NCBI GenBank assembly: GCA_937951135.1
Contig: CALFCI010000041.1
Span: forward strand, 1-55,821
DNA length: 55,821 bases
DNA from: an uncultured Aquimarina sp.
GTDB taxonomy: Bacteria > Bacteroidota > Bacteroidia > Flavobacteriales > Flavobacteriaceae
Direction: 5' to 3'
Under the pieces are notes generated by a model, which saw nothing but the letters and a program-made list of their open reading frames with translations, did not search any database and was not told where the DNA came from. Positions 34,131 through 43,116 of the stretch are shown one piece after another (positions within the stretch are counted from its first letter, which is position 1; every line of letters begins with the position of its first letter). The position numbers were made by a program, and so were the translations under genes.

Positions 34131-34589
34131 ATGAAACAAAATAAAATTAACATCCTTAACCGAAAAGCAAAATTTGAATACGAGTTTTTGGATAAATATA
34201 CCGCCGGAATTGTATTAGCTGGAACTGAGATTAAAGCCATACGGGAGGGAAAAGCAAACATTGCAGAGAGCTTTTGTGAATTTCATAATGGTGGAGAGCT
34301 TTTTGTCATTAACATGCATATTGAAGAGTATTCGCATGCTACCTATTTCAATCACAGCCCAAAAAGTGAGCGAAAGTTATTACTCAATAAAAAGGAACTC
34401 AAGAAGCTAGAAAAAGAAGTGAGAAACTCAGGGCTAACGATAATCCCAACACGCTTATTTATTACAGATGGTGGACGCGCTAAATTGAATATAGCTTTGG
34501 CACGTGGTAAAAAGTTATATGATAAAAGAGAAACATTAAAAGATCGCGATAACAAACGTACTTTAGATCGAATTAAAAAAAACTATTAA
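34131..34589 (+). CDS. smpB: tmRNA-binding protein SmpB
   Basis: The 152-residue protein binds tmRNA and delivers it to stalled ribosomes for trans-translation. The family motifs AKFEYEF, AGTEIKAIREGKANI and the C-terminal basic tail (KLYDKRETLKDRDNKR to the end) are clear, and the length is normal. The tmRNA gene ssrA is not in this window. The DUF5686 gene starts 12 bp after the stop, so the two may share a transcript. Confidence 0.97.
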   Translation: MKQNKINILNRKAKFEYEFLDKYTAGIVLAGTEIKAIREGKANIAESFCEFHNGGELFVINMHIEEYSHATYFNHSPKSERKLLLNKKELKKLEKEVRNSGLTIIPTRLFITDGGRAKLNIALARGKKLYDKRETLKDRDNKRTLDRIKKNY

Positions 34590-34601
34590 AACCGATATAC
34601 A

Positions 34602-37094
34602 TTGTTCCGAATACGATTTCTTTTTTTACTGCTTTTTATAAGCTGTACGACTTCCGGAATATCACAAATTGTAGGTACCGTTTCTGACCCTAATGGTGAC
34701 CCACTTCCTTATGTCAATATCTATGTAGATAATTATGCTATTGGCACCACGACAAATGAAGATGGTAAGTATCAATTAAGCGGCATCATATCAAAAGAGT
34801 ATACTGTAGTCTTTCAGTTTTTAGGATTTAAAACACTCCGAAAAAAGATAACAGTTACCAAACTTCCATATCGGCTGAATGTACAATTACAACTCGAAAC
34901 CACCAGTTTAGAAACTGTGGTATTAACGTCAAAAGAAAACCCTGCATACCGTGTTATTAGAGGAGCAATCAAGAAACGTAAAGAGAACCTTGCCAAAATA
35001 CAAAAATTTACAGCCGACTTTTACTCTCGTGGATTATGGCGGATTAAAAATGCTCCTAAGAATATTCTAGGACAAGAAATTGGAGACTTTAATGGCGGAT
35101 TAGATTCTACCCGTAGTGGTGTAATTTACCTTAGTGAAACCATTTCAGAAATCGCATATCGTGCTCCTAATGATTTTAATGAAAAAATCATAGCTTCAAA
35201 AGTTAGTGGTGATGATAATGGATTTAGCCTAAACAGCGCGCGAGAATCCAACATCTCTTTTTATCAAAACACCATACGTCTCAATACCAGCGAAGTCGTA
35301 TCCCCTATTGCTGACTATGGTTTTAACTATTATGATTATGAGTTAGAAGGCGTATTTTATGATGATCTTGGCAACCTTATTAATAAAATTAAAGTCATTC
35401 CAAAACGTCCTAAAGATCGCGTTTTTTCAGGATATATCTATATTATCGAAGAGCTATGGGAATTATATGGTATTGATTTAACCACTACAGGAGAAGCGAT
35501 TCAAGTTCCACCAATTGAGAAATTAATATTCAAGCAAAACTTCAAATATTCTACTAAAGATCAATTGTGGATTCGAATCTCACAAACCTTAGACTTTAGT
35601 TTTGCACTCTTTGGTATTTCTGGAAATGGACGATTTACGGCGGTGTATCGCAATTACGATTTTAGTCCGGACTTCTCTAAACAAAAATTCACCAAAGAGA
35701 TTTTATCATTTGCTGATCTTGCTAACGCTAAAGATTCTGTATTCTGGAAAAGTACGCGACCCGTGCCCCTAACCGATGAAGAATCTACGGATTATGTTAA
35801 AAAAGATAGTGTGCAACAAGTACGGGGTTCTAAAACCTATCTTGATTCTATAGATCATGTGCGCAATAGATTTAAATTTTTCGATCCTTTATTAGGCTAT
35901 ACCTTTCAAAACTCCTACAAAAAATGGAAATTGGAATTGGAAGCTCCACTTCGAGGATTACATTTTAACACCATACAAGGTTGGAACATCAACCTAAAAA
36001 CTCGATTTCGTAAAAATCAAGAAAAAAATGAGGGTAAATATTGGGAGTTTTTTAACACTACATCCTATGGCTTCTCGGATGATCGGGTACGACTATCTGG
36101 AGGATACCGCCAAAAGTTTAATAATTATACCAGACCTATTCTTACCCTTTCTGGTGGAATCAAAACACAGCAATTTAATGCTAGTGAACCTATTTCGCCT
36201 TTAATTAATGATATTACCACTACTTTTTTTGAGCGTAATTTTATCAAAACATACGATCGATTATATGCAGAAGCAGCATTTGCACAAGAATTGCTTAATG
36301 GATTCCGATTCTATAGCACACTTTCATTTCAAAAACGAAGTCCACTGCGTAACACCATAGATCAAGTTATTGTCCCAAATAAAGACGTTAGCTATACCAG
36401 TAACAACCCTTTACAACCATTAGCTTTTGAGTCAACACCTTTTATCGCTCATAATATTGCCAAACTAGAGCTTACCGCGCGGATTAATTTTGGCCAGGAA
36501 TACATTAGTTTTCCTGATGGAAAATTTAATCTAGGCACCGATACATATCCTACTTTATACCTTGGTTATGAAAAAGGGCTAGGGGCTACTCTTGATACCT
36601 ATAATTTTGATCATATTAAAGGTGCGCTAATGCAAAGTTTTAATGCGGGTAATAAAGGGCGATTTGGATATAGCATAAGAGCAGGTACATTTTTAAATGC
36701 AGATGATATCTCTTTTATTGATTACAAACATTTTGAAGGCAATCAAACCCGAGTAGGCACTACCACAAGTTATCTCAACAAACTAAATTTACTTCCGTAT
36801 TATACATTGAGCACTAATAAAGACTACGCAGAAGCACATGTAGAACATGATTTTAAAGGATGGGTTTTAGGTAAACTTCCATTGATTAATAAACTCAACT
36901 ATAATCTTATTTTAGGCGCACATGCTGTCTATACTGCCGACAATAAACCCTATTCAGAATTTTCTGTAGGGATCGATAATCTTGGTTTTGGTAAATACCG
37001 AATTTTACGTATTGATTATGTAGTCGCCAATCAAGATGGGAATCAAGAAGGTGCTTTTATTTTTGGGCTGAAGTTTTTGTCGCTGTTTGAGTGA
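34602..37094 (+). CDS. DUF5686 outer-membrane protein with carboxypeptidase-regulatory-like domain
   Basis: The 830-residue protein starts at TTG (34602), chosen because it gives a signal peptide (about 1-20, hydrophobic core FLFLLLFIS) and lies 12 bp past smpB. Residues about 22-105 form a carboxypeptidase-D regulatory-like beta-sandwich (VGTVSDPNGDPLPYVNIYV). The rest is the DUF5686 region, a predicted outer-membrane barrel of about 700 residues ending in an aromatic residue (FLSLFE). The layout resembles TonB-dependent transporters but without a plug. Function is unknown, and an outer-membrane assembly or transport role is inference. Pairing with smpB is recurrent in Flavobacteriia as far as I recall. 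Confidence 0.88.
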   Translation: MFRIRFLFLLLFISCTTSGISQIVGTVSDPNGDPLPYVNIYVDNYAIGTTTNEDGKYQLSGIISKEYTVVFQFLGFKTLRKKITVTKLPYRLNVQLQLETTSLETVVLTSKENPAYRVIRGAIKKRKENLAKIQKFTADFYSRGLWRIKNAPKNILGQEIGDFNGGLDSTRSGVIYLSETISEIAYRAPNDFNEKIIASKVSGDDNGFSLNSARESNISFYQNTIRLNTSEVVSPIADYGFNYYDYELEGVFYDDLGNLINKIKVIPKRPKDRVFSGYIYIIEELWELYGIDLTTTGEAIQVPPIEKLIFKQNFKYSTKDQLWIRISQTLDFSFALFGISGNGRFTAVYRNYDFSPDFSKQKFTKEILSFADLANAKDSVFWKSTRPVPLTDEESTDYVKKDSVQQVRGSKTYLDSIDHVRNRFKFFDPLLGYTFQNSYKKWKLELEAPLRGLHFNTIQGWNINLKTRFRKNQEKNEGKYWEFFNTTSYGFSDDRVRLSGGYRQKFNNYTRPILTLSGGIKTQQFNASEPISPLINDITTTFFERNFIKTYDRLYAEAAFAQELLNGFRFYSTLSFQKRSPLRNTIDQVIVPNKDVSYTSNNPLQPLAFESTPFIAHNIAKLELTARINFGQEYISFPDGKFNLGTDTYPTLYLGYEKGLGATLDTYNFDHIKGALMQSFNAGNKGRFGYSIRAGTFLNADDISFIDYKHFEGNQTRVGTTTSYLNKLNLLPYYTLSTNKDYAEAHVEHDFKGWVLGKLPLINKLNYNLILGAHAVYTADNKPYSEFSVGIDNLGFGKYRILRIDYVVANQDGNQEGAFIFGLKFLSLFE

Positions 37095-37112
37095 TGAATT
37101 CTTACATTTTAG

Positions 37113-37220
37113 TAGTCAACTACTTCGAAACAAGCCCGCAAAGCATCCAGTCCAGCAGACAACTATTTTTTACATTTCGAGGCAAGCCTCAGAGAATTAA
37201 ACTCCACAATGTGAATTAAA
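37113..37220 (+). repeat. Dispersed repeat B, copy 2
   Basis: About 108 bp between the DUF5686 gene and purB. It matches 44950-45049 in inverse orientation (shared TTTTTTACATTTCGAGG and TTAAACTCCACAAT blocks) and, less well, 13437-13625. It contains GAGGC-AA-GCCTC. Confidence 0.7.
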
Positions 37221-37295
37221 ATGTTGCGCTGGAATGAATTTCATATTTAAATGACAAATTAGTATTTAAATGCTAATTTCTGAGTTCTGTTTTTT

Positions 37296-37303
37296 TATCT
37301 TTG
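37296..37303 (+). promoter_or_regulatory. Candidate -7 element for purB
   Basis: TATCTTTG matches TAnnTTTG, 22 bp before the purB ATG. Confidence 0.6.
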
Positions 37304-37325
37304 CCCCTTTCTAAAAAACACGACT

Positions 37326-38669
37326 ATGTCTTTATCTCCTTTACAAGCCATCTCACCTATAGATGGACGATATGCTTCAAAAACAGCTAATTTAAGCCCT
37401 TTTTTCAGTGAAGAAGCCCTTATTAAATATCGTGTTTTGGTCGAAGTCGAATATTTTATTGCACTATGCGAGCACCCTTTACCACAATTAAAGGATGTAA
37501 ACCCTGCTATATTTAGTGATCTTAGAAATGTATATACTTCCTTTTCTACGGCAGATGCATTAGCGATTAAAGAAATTGAAAGTGTAACCAATCATGATGT
37601 AAAGGCTGTAGAGTATTTCATTAAAGAAAAATTTGATGGCTTAGGATTATCATCGTATAAAGAATTTATTCATTTTGGATTAACATCTCAAGATATTAAC
37701 AATACCGCAATCCCTTTAAGTATTAAAGAAGCGATTGCACAAGTATACACCCCACAATATGAATCAGTACTTCAGAAACTAAAAGAATTGGTGATCGAAT
37801 GGGCTGAAATTCCAATGTTAGCACGTACTCATGGGCAACCTGCATCGCCAACACGATTAGGAAAAGAATTACAAGTGTATGTAACGCGATTAGAAGCACA
37901 ATTCGAAACACTTATTGCGGTACCTAATGCCGCCAAATTTGGTGGAGCTACAGGAAATTACAATGCACATAAGGTCGCGTATCCAAATACGGATTGGAAA
38001 GCATTTGGAACAGATTTCGTAACCAAAAAATTAGGATTACACCACTCCTTTCCTACTACACAAATTGAGCACTACGATTATATGGCTGCTTTATTTGATG
38101 CCTTAAAAAGAATCAATACCATAGTATTAGATTTAGACCGTGATATCTGGACCTATGTATCCATGGATTACTTTAAACAAAAAATCAAAAAAGGTGAAGT
38201 TGGGTCTTCTGCTATGCCGCATAAAGTAAACCCAATTGATTTTGAAAATAGCGAAGGAAACTTAGGTATTGCAAATGCTTTATTTGAACATTTATCAGCA
38301 AAGCTTCCGTTAAGTCGTTTGCAACGAGATTTAACCGATAGTACGGTACTGCGGAATATAGGAGTTCCTTTTGGACATACGCTTATTGCTTTTCAATCGA
38401 CTCTAAAAGGATTGAGTAAATTATTACTGAACAAAGAAAAATTTGCACAAGATTTAGAGAACAACTGGGCTGTTGTGGCAGAAGCGATTCAAACCATATT
38501 GCGTAGAGAAAGCTATCCAAACCCGTATGAAGCACTAAAGGGATTGACACGTACTAATGAGGCTATTAATCAAAAGGCAATTGCCAACTTTATCGAAACT
38601 TTAGACGTTTCTGAAGCTATAAAATCAGAATTACGCCAAATTACACCAGCAAATTATACTGGGATTTAA
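37326..38669 (+). CDS. purB: Adenylosuccinate lyase
   Basis: The 447-residue enzyme of the fumarase/aspartase superfamily catalyses two steps of purine synthesis: release of fumarate from SAICAR and from adenylosuccinate. The signature SSAMPHKVNP (about 296-305) contains the mobile catalytic loop serine, and THGQPASPT (about 165-173) supplies the catalytic His. Length is normal. It has its own -7 element and no operon partner. Fumarate released here and by FahA feeds the citric acid cycle. Confidence 0.97.
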   Translation: MSLSPLQAISPIDGRYASKTANLSPFFSEEALIKYRVLVEVEYFIALCEHPLPQLKDVNPAIFSDLRNVYTSFSTADALAIKEIESVTNHDVKAVEYFIKEKFDGLGLSSYKEFIHFGLTSQDINNTAIPLSIKEAIAQVYTPQYESVLQKLKELVIEWAEIPMLARTHGQPASPTRLGKELQVYVTRLEAQFETLIAVPNAAKFGGATGNYNAHKVAYPNTDWKAFGTDFVTKKLGLHHSFPTTQIEHYDYMAALFDALKRINTIVLDLDRDIWTYVSMDYFKQKIKKGEVGSSAMPHKVNPIDFENSEGNLGIANALFEHLSAKLPLSRLQRDLTDSTVLRNIGVPFGHTLIAFQSTLKGLSKLLLNKEKFAQDLENNWAVVAEAIQTILRRESYPNPYEALKGLTRTNEAINQKAIANFIETLDVSEAIKSELRQITPANYTGI

Positions 38670-38714
38670 TGTGAGATACGAGGTGTAATTTAGAAGTACG
38701 ATTATAAAAACGAT

Positions 38715-38742
38715 CAACCATCAACTGACAACCATCAACTAA
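38715..38742 (+). repeat. CAA-type heptamer array, four units
   Basis: Four gap-free units, each starting CAAC: CAACCAT, CAACTGA, CAACCAT, CAACTAA. Confidence 0.75.
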
Positions 38743-38834
38743 ATACGAAGTCAGGAGTTAAGAAGTTTAAGAAAGGTTAACTGCTATATTTGATTTACGA
38801 ATTATGATTTTTGATTTAAAATAATGAAAACGAT

Positions 38835-38876
38835 CAACAATCAACCGACAACCAACAACTGACAACCATCAACCAA
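38835..38876 (+). repeat. CAA-type heptamer array, six units
   Basis: Six units in exact seven-base phase all start with CAAC while the other positions vary (AAT, CGA, CAA, TGA, CAT, CAA). The fixed CAAC in a varying context is unlike simple slippage of one unit. Confidence 0.8.
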
Positions 38877-38921
38877 AAACCAAACCACATACAATTCAAA
38901 ATATAATTGTATTTTAGAGTT

Positions 38922-39086
38922 ATGAATAGTAATAGTTTTATATTAATGTTATCGGTAATCATTATCATACTATTCATTCTATCCGGAATGCTCGACATTC
39001 TAAAATATACCGCAACCCAGGTCGTAATTATAGGCTTGTTTGTTATTTTACTTATTCGGTTGGTATACGTGAATCTTACTAAATAA
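38922..39086 (+). CDS. Possible 54-residue membrane protein
   Basis: ATG at 38922 begins a 54-residue frame: MNSNSF, two hydrophobic helices (about 7-22 and 33-49) joined by a short polar turn (DILKYTATQ), and a basic end VNLTK. It has good codon structure and no overlap with other genes, and it ends 14 bp before the convergent pcm stop. No homologue is recognised. Confidence 0.6.
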   Translation: MNSNSFILMLSVIIIILFILSGMLDILKYTATQVVIIGLFVILLIRLVYVNLTK

Positions 39087-39100
39087 TACTTTCGGGGTTT

Positions 39101-39748
39101 TTAATTCTTGTTTTCTAGTAAGGGTACAAATCGAAACTCTCCAAATTCATGTTTTTCGAATTCAGTATCGCTTTTCCGTACAAAAAGTGTCATGATTTGT
39201 GGATCTTTTCCCACGGGAATTACTAAACGCCCTCCAATAGCCAATTGACTTAGTAATGGTTTAGGAACAAAAGGAGCACCTGCCGTTACAATAATAGCAG
39301 CATAAGGAGCATATTCGGGCAATCCTTTATATCCATCTCCAAAAGACAAATGCTTTGGTCTATAGCCTAATTTCGGTAAAAAAAGGGTTGTCTTTTTAAA
39401 TAGCTCTTGTTGTCGTTCTATACTATACACCTTTGCACCAAGTGTACACAATACCGCAGTTTGATATCCCGACCCTGTACCTACTTCTAATACGGCATCT
39501 CCACTATTAACTTGTAATAGTTCACTCTGAAATGCAACGGTGTATGGCTGTGATATAGTTTGATCGGCAGCTATCGGAAAAGCCTTATCTTGATACGCAT
39601 GATCTTCAAAACTAGAATCTACAAACAAATGTCGTGGTATTTTAGCAATAGCCAATAGCACCTGTGCATCCTTGATCCCTTTTTCTTCTAATACGGCAAC
39701 GAGTTGTTTTCGTTTACCCGCATGCTTTAGTGTATCTTTTCCAATCAT
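39101..39748 (-). CDS. pcm: Protein-L-isoaspartate O-methyltransferase
   Basis: The 215-residue cytoplasmic enzyme repairs isoaspartyl residues in aged proteins by methylating them with S-adenosylmethionine. Motif I VLEVGTGSGYQTAVL (about 84-98), the TISQPYTVA segment and PYAAIIVTAGA are typical of the family. Length is normal. It stands alone and is convergent with the 54-residue membrane frame. Confidence 0.95.
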   Translation of the reverse strand: MIGKDTLKHAGKRKQLVAVLEEKGIKDAQVLLAIAKIPRHLFVDSSFEDHAYQDKAFPIAADQTISQPYTVAFQSELLQVNSGDAVLEVGTGSGYQTAVLCTLGAKVYSIERQQELFKKTTLFLPKLGYRPKHLSFGDGYKGLPEYAPYAAIIVTAGAPFVPKPLLSQLAIGGRLVIPVGKDPQIMTLFVRKSDTEFEKHEFGEFRFVPLLENKN

Positions 39749-40063
39749 CCCAGTTATTTAGCCCGATAAAATTACATAAAGATTTTCAATTTTGAGTGTA
39801 GATATTATTTTTTAGAATAAAGAAACTCGACATTAGACTACTTGAGCCGTTAGAGACTAGGGTATTCATACTTAGCACACCTTATGATTAAGGTGCAAAA
39901 CACTTCTCTTTATCTATAATAAATTCGCTATCCATTAGAAATAGGAATCAAAAACTGATACCTGAAACCCGATACCTGAAACCAAAAACTTTCTTAATAC
40001 TCAATACTAGTATCTGTATACTATTCTCATAAATAATGCTATTTTTGTGTAAAATGATATACT
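39749..40063. other. Divergent spacer pcm / oxidoreductase, about 315 bp
   Basis: It holds another seven-base-period stretch at about 39957-39990 (CTGATAC, CTGAAAC, CCGATAC, CTGAAAC, CAAAAAC) and the -7 element at 40040-40047. No gene was seen. Confidence 0.6.
40040..40047 (+). promoter_or_regulatory. Candidate -7 element for the oxidoreductase-hbd pair
   Basis: TATTTTTG matches TAnnTTTG, 16 bp before the ATG at 40064. Confidence 0.55.
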
Positions 40064-41029
40064 ATGCTCAAAGCCGGAGTACTAGGTGCCGGACACCTTG
40101 GTAAGATTCACTTACGTTTATTACAACAATCAGAACAGTACGAACTTATTGGATTTTATGACGCTAACCCTGAACAAGCCCAAAAAATAGTTGAAGAATT
40201 TGGATACACCTTATATGACTCTGCTGAAGCCTTAATTGCCGCTGTAGATATGATTGATATTGTAACGCCTACTTTTGCGCATTTTGAAGTAGCGAAACAA
40301 GCAATTATAGCTGGAAGGCATGTATTTATTGAAAAGCCAGTTACCAATACGGTTGCTGAAGCTGAAGAACTGATTGCTTTGGCCAACACCAATGGAGTGC
40401 TAGGTCAGGTTGGACATGTGGAGCGTTTTAATCCTGCGTTTAAAGCCGTATGTGATACGGTCGAAAAGCCAATGTTTATTGAAGCGCATCGCTTGGCAGA
40501 ATTTAATCCTCGGGGTACAGATGTTCCCGTAGTATTAGATCTTATGATTCATGATATCGATGCGATCTTAAGTGTTGTAAAATCCGAGGTGAAACATATT
40601 AGCGCTAGTGGTGTTTCTGTGATTAGTGAAACTCCAGATATTGCCAATGCTCGAATTGAATTTGAAAATGGATGCGTTGCCAATCTTACCGCCAGTCGAA
40701 TTTCTTTAAAAAATATGCGTAAGGTTCGGTTCTTTCAACGAGATGCATACATTTCTGTAGACTTTTTTGAAAAAAAATGCGAAGTCGTTAAGATGAAAGA
40801 TGCTCCTGAGACTCCCGGTGATTTTGCTATGATTCTTCAGAATGCAGAAGGGATCAAAAAACAAATCTATTTTGATAATCCTAGTGTTCCTGAAAACAAT
40901 GCCATATTAGATGAACTCAATGCTTTTGCAGATGCAATTCAACACAAGACAACACCTATTGTTTCGCTAAAGGATGGAAAAAAGGCATTGGAAGTAGCCT
41001 TACAGATCATTGCTTCTTTTGACAACTAA
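40064..41029 (+). CDS. Gfo/Idh/MocA family oxidoreductase
   Basis: The 321-residue protein has the N-terminal Rossmann fold with GAGHLGKIH (about 8-16), the family EKPVTNTVAEAEEL segment (about 93-106), and the C-terminal alpha/beta domain. The MIHDIDAI segment near 162-169 carries the His that replaces the usual HxxH catalytic region. Substrate, probably a sugar or cyclitol derivative, cannot be told. It is 12 bp upstream of the 3-hydroxybutyryl-CoA dehydrogenase, so they are likely one transcript, although no pathway logic joins them. Confidence 0.9.
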   Translation: MLKAGVLGAGHLGKIHLRLLQQSEQYELIGFYDANPEQAQKIVEEFGYTLYDSAEALIAAVDMIDIVTPTFAHFEVAKQAIIAGRHVFIEKPVTNTVAEAEELIALANTNGVLGQVGHVERFNPAFKAVCDTVEKPMFIEAHRLAEFNPRGTDVPVVLDLMIHDIDAILSVVKSEVKHISASGVSVISETPDIANARIEFENGCVANLTASRISLKNMRKVRFFQRDAYISVDFFEKKCEVVKMKDAPETPGDFAMILQNAEGIKKQIYFDNPSVPENNAILDELNAFADAIQHKTTPIVSLKDGKKALEVALQIIASFDN

Positions 41030-41041
41030 AAAACAATAGCT

Positions 41042-41929
41042 ATGAAAAACATTGCCGTAATCGGAGCAGGCACTATGGGAAATGGTATTGTACACACTTT
41101 CGCACAATATGGCTATACCGTGTACTGCATTGATAGCTCCCAAAAGGCATTACATCATGGAATTGCTACCATTACAAAAAACCTAGAGCGTATGGTGGTC
41201 AAACAAAAGATTACAGCGCAAGAAAAAGAAGATACATTAGAACGCATTACTGCAACGACTGATCTTAAAACTGGTGTACAACACGCCGAGTTGGTTATTG
41301 AAGCTGCTACAGAAAAGCTAGAAATCAAGAAAAGTATCTTTAGTCAACTAGACACCTATTGCAATCCAGAAACTATTCTAGCTACAAATACCTCATCCAT
41401 TTCCATTACTGAAATTGCAAGTACTACTCAACATCCTGAGCGTGTCATTGGAATGCATTTTATGAACCCTGTACCGCTAATGCCGCTAGTGGAAATTATT
41501 TGTGGGTATACGACTTCAAAAACAGTACTACAAAAAGTGATAGCAATTGCAGAACGGCTTGAAAAAACTCCTATTGCAGTTCAGGACTATCCAGGGTTTA
41601 TTGCCAATCGTATTTTAATGCCCATGATTAACGAAGCGATTGAATCCTTATTTCAGGGCATTGCTGGAGTACAAGAAATTGATGGCATTATGAAATTAGG
41701 AATGGCACACCCTATGGGACCATTACAATTGGCGGATTATATTGGTCTTGATGTATGTCTTTCTATTATGAACGTACTATATGAAGGATTTAAAAACCCT
41801 AAATACGCCCCTTGCCCCTTATTAGTTACTATGGTATCCGCAGGCAAATTAGGCGTTAAAAGTGGCGAAGGTTTCTATGAATACAAGCACAGTAAAAAAG
41901 CTGAAAAAGTCGCAAAACGATTTCGATAG
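41042..41929 (+). CDS. hbd: 3-hydroxybutyryl-CoA dehydrogenase
   Basis: The 295-residue protein has the NAD-binding motif VIGAGTMGNGI (about 5-15), the ATNTSSIS segment (about 117-124), and MHFMNPVPLMPLVEII with the catalytic His. The C-terminal domain follows the 3-hydroxyacyl-CoA dehydrogenase fold (NRILMPMINEAI, DVCLSIM). It interconverts acetoacetyl-CoA and 3-hydroxybutyryl-CoA in fatty-acid or polyhydroxybutyrate/ketone metabolism. Length is normal for the short (monofunctional) form. The gene ends in TAG, showing that TAG is an ordinary stop here. Confidence 0.94.
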   Translation: MKNIAVIGAGTMGNGIVHTFAQYGYTVYCIDSSQKALHHGIATITKNLERMVVKQKITAQEKEDTLERITATTDLKTGVQHAELVIEAATEKLEIKKSIFSQLDTYCNPETILATNTSSISITEIASTTQHPERVIGMHFMNPVPLMPLVEIICGYTTSKTVLQKVIAIAERLEKTPIAVQDYPGFIANRILMPMINEAIESLFQGIAGVQEIDGIMKLGMAHPMGPLQLADYIGLDVCLSIMNVLYEGFKNPKYAPCPLLVTMVSAGKLGVKSGEGFYEYKHSKKAEKVAKRFR

Positions 41930-42053
41930 CACTACAGCACAATTGTAAGTATTACCTCTCACTAAAACTTGTTTAATTCCAAAAAATTTGTATATTTACC
42001 CTGCAATTTAGTTTTTTAACGATAAATTGCATGTGTAATCAAACCCCATAACC

Positions 42054-42737
42054 ATGATTAAAAAACTATGCTTAGCAATGCTTATAGCATTAGTCAGTAT
42101 ACCTACGCTGGCACAAGAAAAAATCCAAGAATTAGAAACTGCTTTACAAAATGCAGCACAAACAGAAAAACTAGAACTATCAGATAAAGGTATTACCGCA
42201 GTTCCAGAAGCTATTAGTCAACTCACCCAACTTCAAGAACTTTCCTTACGTGCCAATGCAATTACACAAGTACCCGACTTTATTGGTCAACTACAACACT
42301 TACGTAAACTGTACTTAGAAAAAAATCAATTAACCCAGTTACCCGATGCTATAGGGCAACTTACTGCCTTAAAAAAGCTATATCTCGACGATAATCAACT
42401 GACACAATTTCCAGAGTCATTAACAAAACTACAAGGACTACATATTATCTATCTATCTGGAAATAAAATCACTGCATTACAGGAATCTATTGGAAAACTA
42501 GAAGAATTAGAAGAATTATATTTAGAAGATAATCAATTAACACAATTACCAGAAGCAATAGGACAACTTACCCACCTTACAGAACTCTACGTTTCTGAAA
42601 ATCAAATCACAAAACTACCTGAATCTATAGCGAAACTCATAAACTTAGCAACATTAGAGCTTACAGGAAATCCTATACCTGCAACAGAGATTGATCGGAT
42701 TAAAGGATTACTACCGCAATGTGATGTTGTATTTTAA
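42054..42737 (+). CDS. Secreted leucine-rich-repeat protein
   Basis: The 227-residue protein has a signal peptide (about 1-20, ending TLAQ) and then seven or so 23-residue leucine-rich repeats of the form LxxLxxLxLxxNxITxLPExIxx, from residue 37 to about 215. The typical solenoid should bind a protein or glycan partner outside the cytoplasm. Strong near-identity between repeats (LTQLPEAIGQL, twice) suggests recent internal duplication. No secretion tail or lipobox was seen. The partner is unknown. Confidence 0.9.
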   Translation: MIKKLCLAMLIALVSIPTLAQEKIQELETALQNAAQTEKLELSDKGITAVPEAISQLTQLQELSLRANAITQVPDFIGQLQHLRKLYLEKNQLTQLPDAIGQLTALKKLYLDDNQLTQFPESLTKLQGLHIIYLSGNKITALQESIGKLEELEELYLEDNQLTQLPEAIGQLTHLTELYVSENQITKLPESIAKLINLATLELTGNPIPATEIDRIKGLLPQCDVVF

Positions 42738-42747
42738 ACTGTAATCG

Positions 42748-42924
42748 TTAAACCCGGATTATACAATAGAAAATCTATTACGGCCTGAAACTACTTCAAA
42801 ATATACCGCTTCGCGATGTTTTTAAACTTAACCGTAGCGATGCGATGCTGAATTTTAGAAAACATCATATTTCATCGCAATTTCAAACCTCATAACGAAG
42901 TTCTATTGTATAATCAAGGTTAAA
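42748..42924. repeat. Fold-back (MITE-like) element, about 177 bp
   Basis: The ends are inverted: 42748-42771 pairs with 42901-42924, with 15 bp perfect (GATTATACAATAGAA) and looser pairing outside. Interior text continues to pair imperfectly. A nonautonomous miniature inverted-repeat element or a structured RNA are both possible. Target duplications are not obvious. Confidence 0.5.
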
Positions 42925-42963
42925 AAAAGCTAGACGATATTTGACCGTATAGTAGCATTACCG

Positions 42964-42998
42964 TAGTTTCGTTATCAAAGTAATTGATAACGAAACTA
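42964..42998. repeat. Hairpin, 15-bp perfect arms, 5-nt loop
   Basis: Arms TAGTTTCGTTATCAA (42964-42978) and 42984-42998 are exactly complementary. No strong T-run follows. It could be an operator or terminator ahead of the M23 gene (about 120 bp upstream of its ATG). Confidence 0.6.
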
Positions 42999-43116
42999 TT
43001 TGTATATATAGTCGTCATTATTATTAACCAAGATAATACCAGTTGTTGTTTGAATGTATTTGAATACTGCCATCAAAAATCGGCTGCTATTAGACAAAAA
43101 TCACACATTACATGAC

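Larger units (their letters stand above)
38670..38921. other. Repeat mosaic between purB and the small membrane frame
   Basis: About 250 bp made largely of period-7 text: CAACCAT, CAACTGA, CAACCAT, CAACTAA at 38715-38742, then CAACAAT, CAACCGA, CAACCAA, CAACTGA, CAACCAT, CAACCAA at 38835-38876. Text like the 26.96 kb repeat lies between them. No gene was seen. Confidence 0.75.
42738..43116. other. Spacer with a fold-back element and a hairpin, about 380 bp
   Basis: This spacer holds an imperfect fold-back unit at 42748-42924 and a 15-bp-arm hairpin at 42964-42998. No reading frame of note was seen. Confidence 0.65.

Noticed and set aside
42748-42924. Insertion sequence
   Set aside because: No transposase frame lies inside or nearby. 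At most a nonautonomous element.
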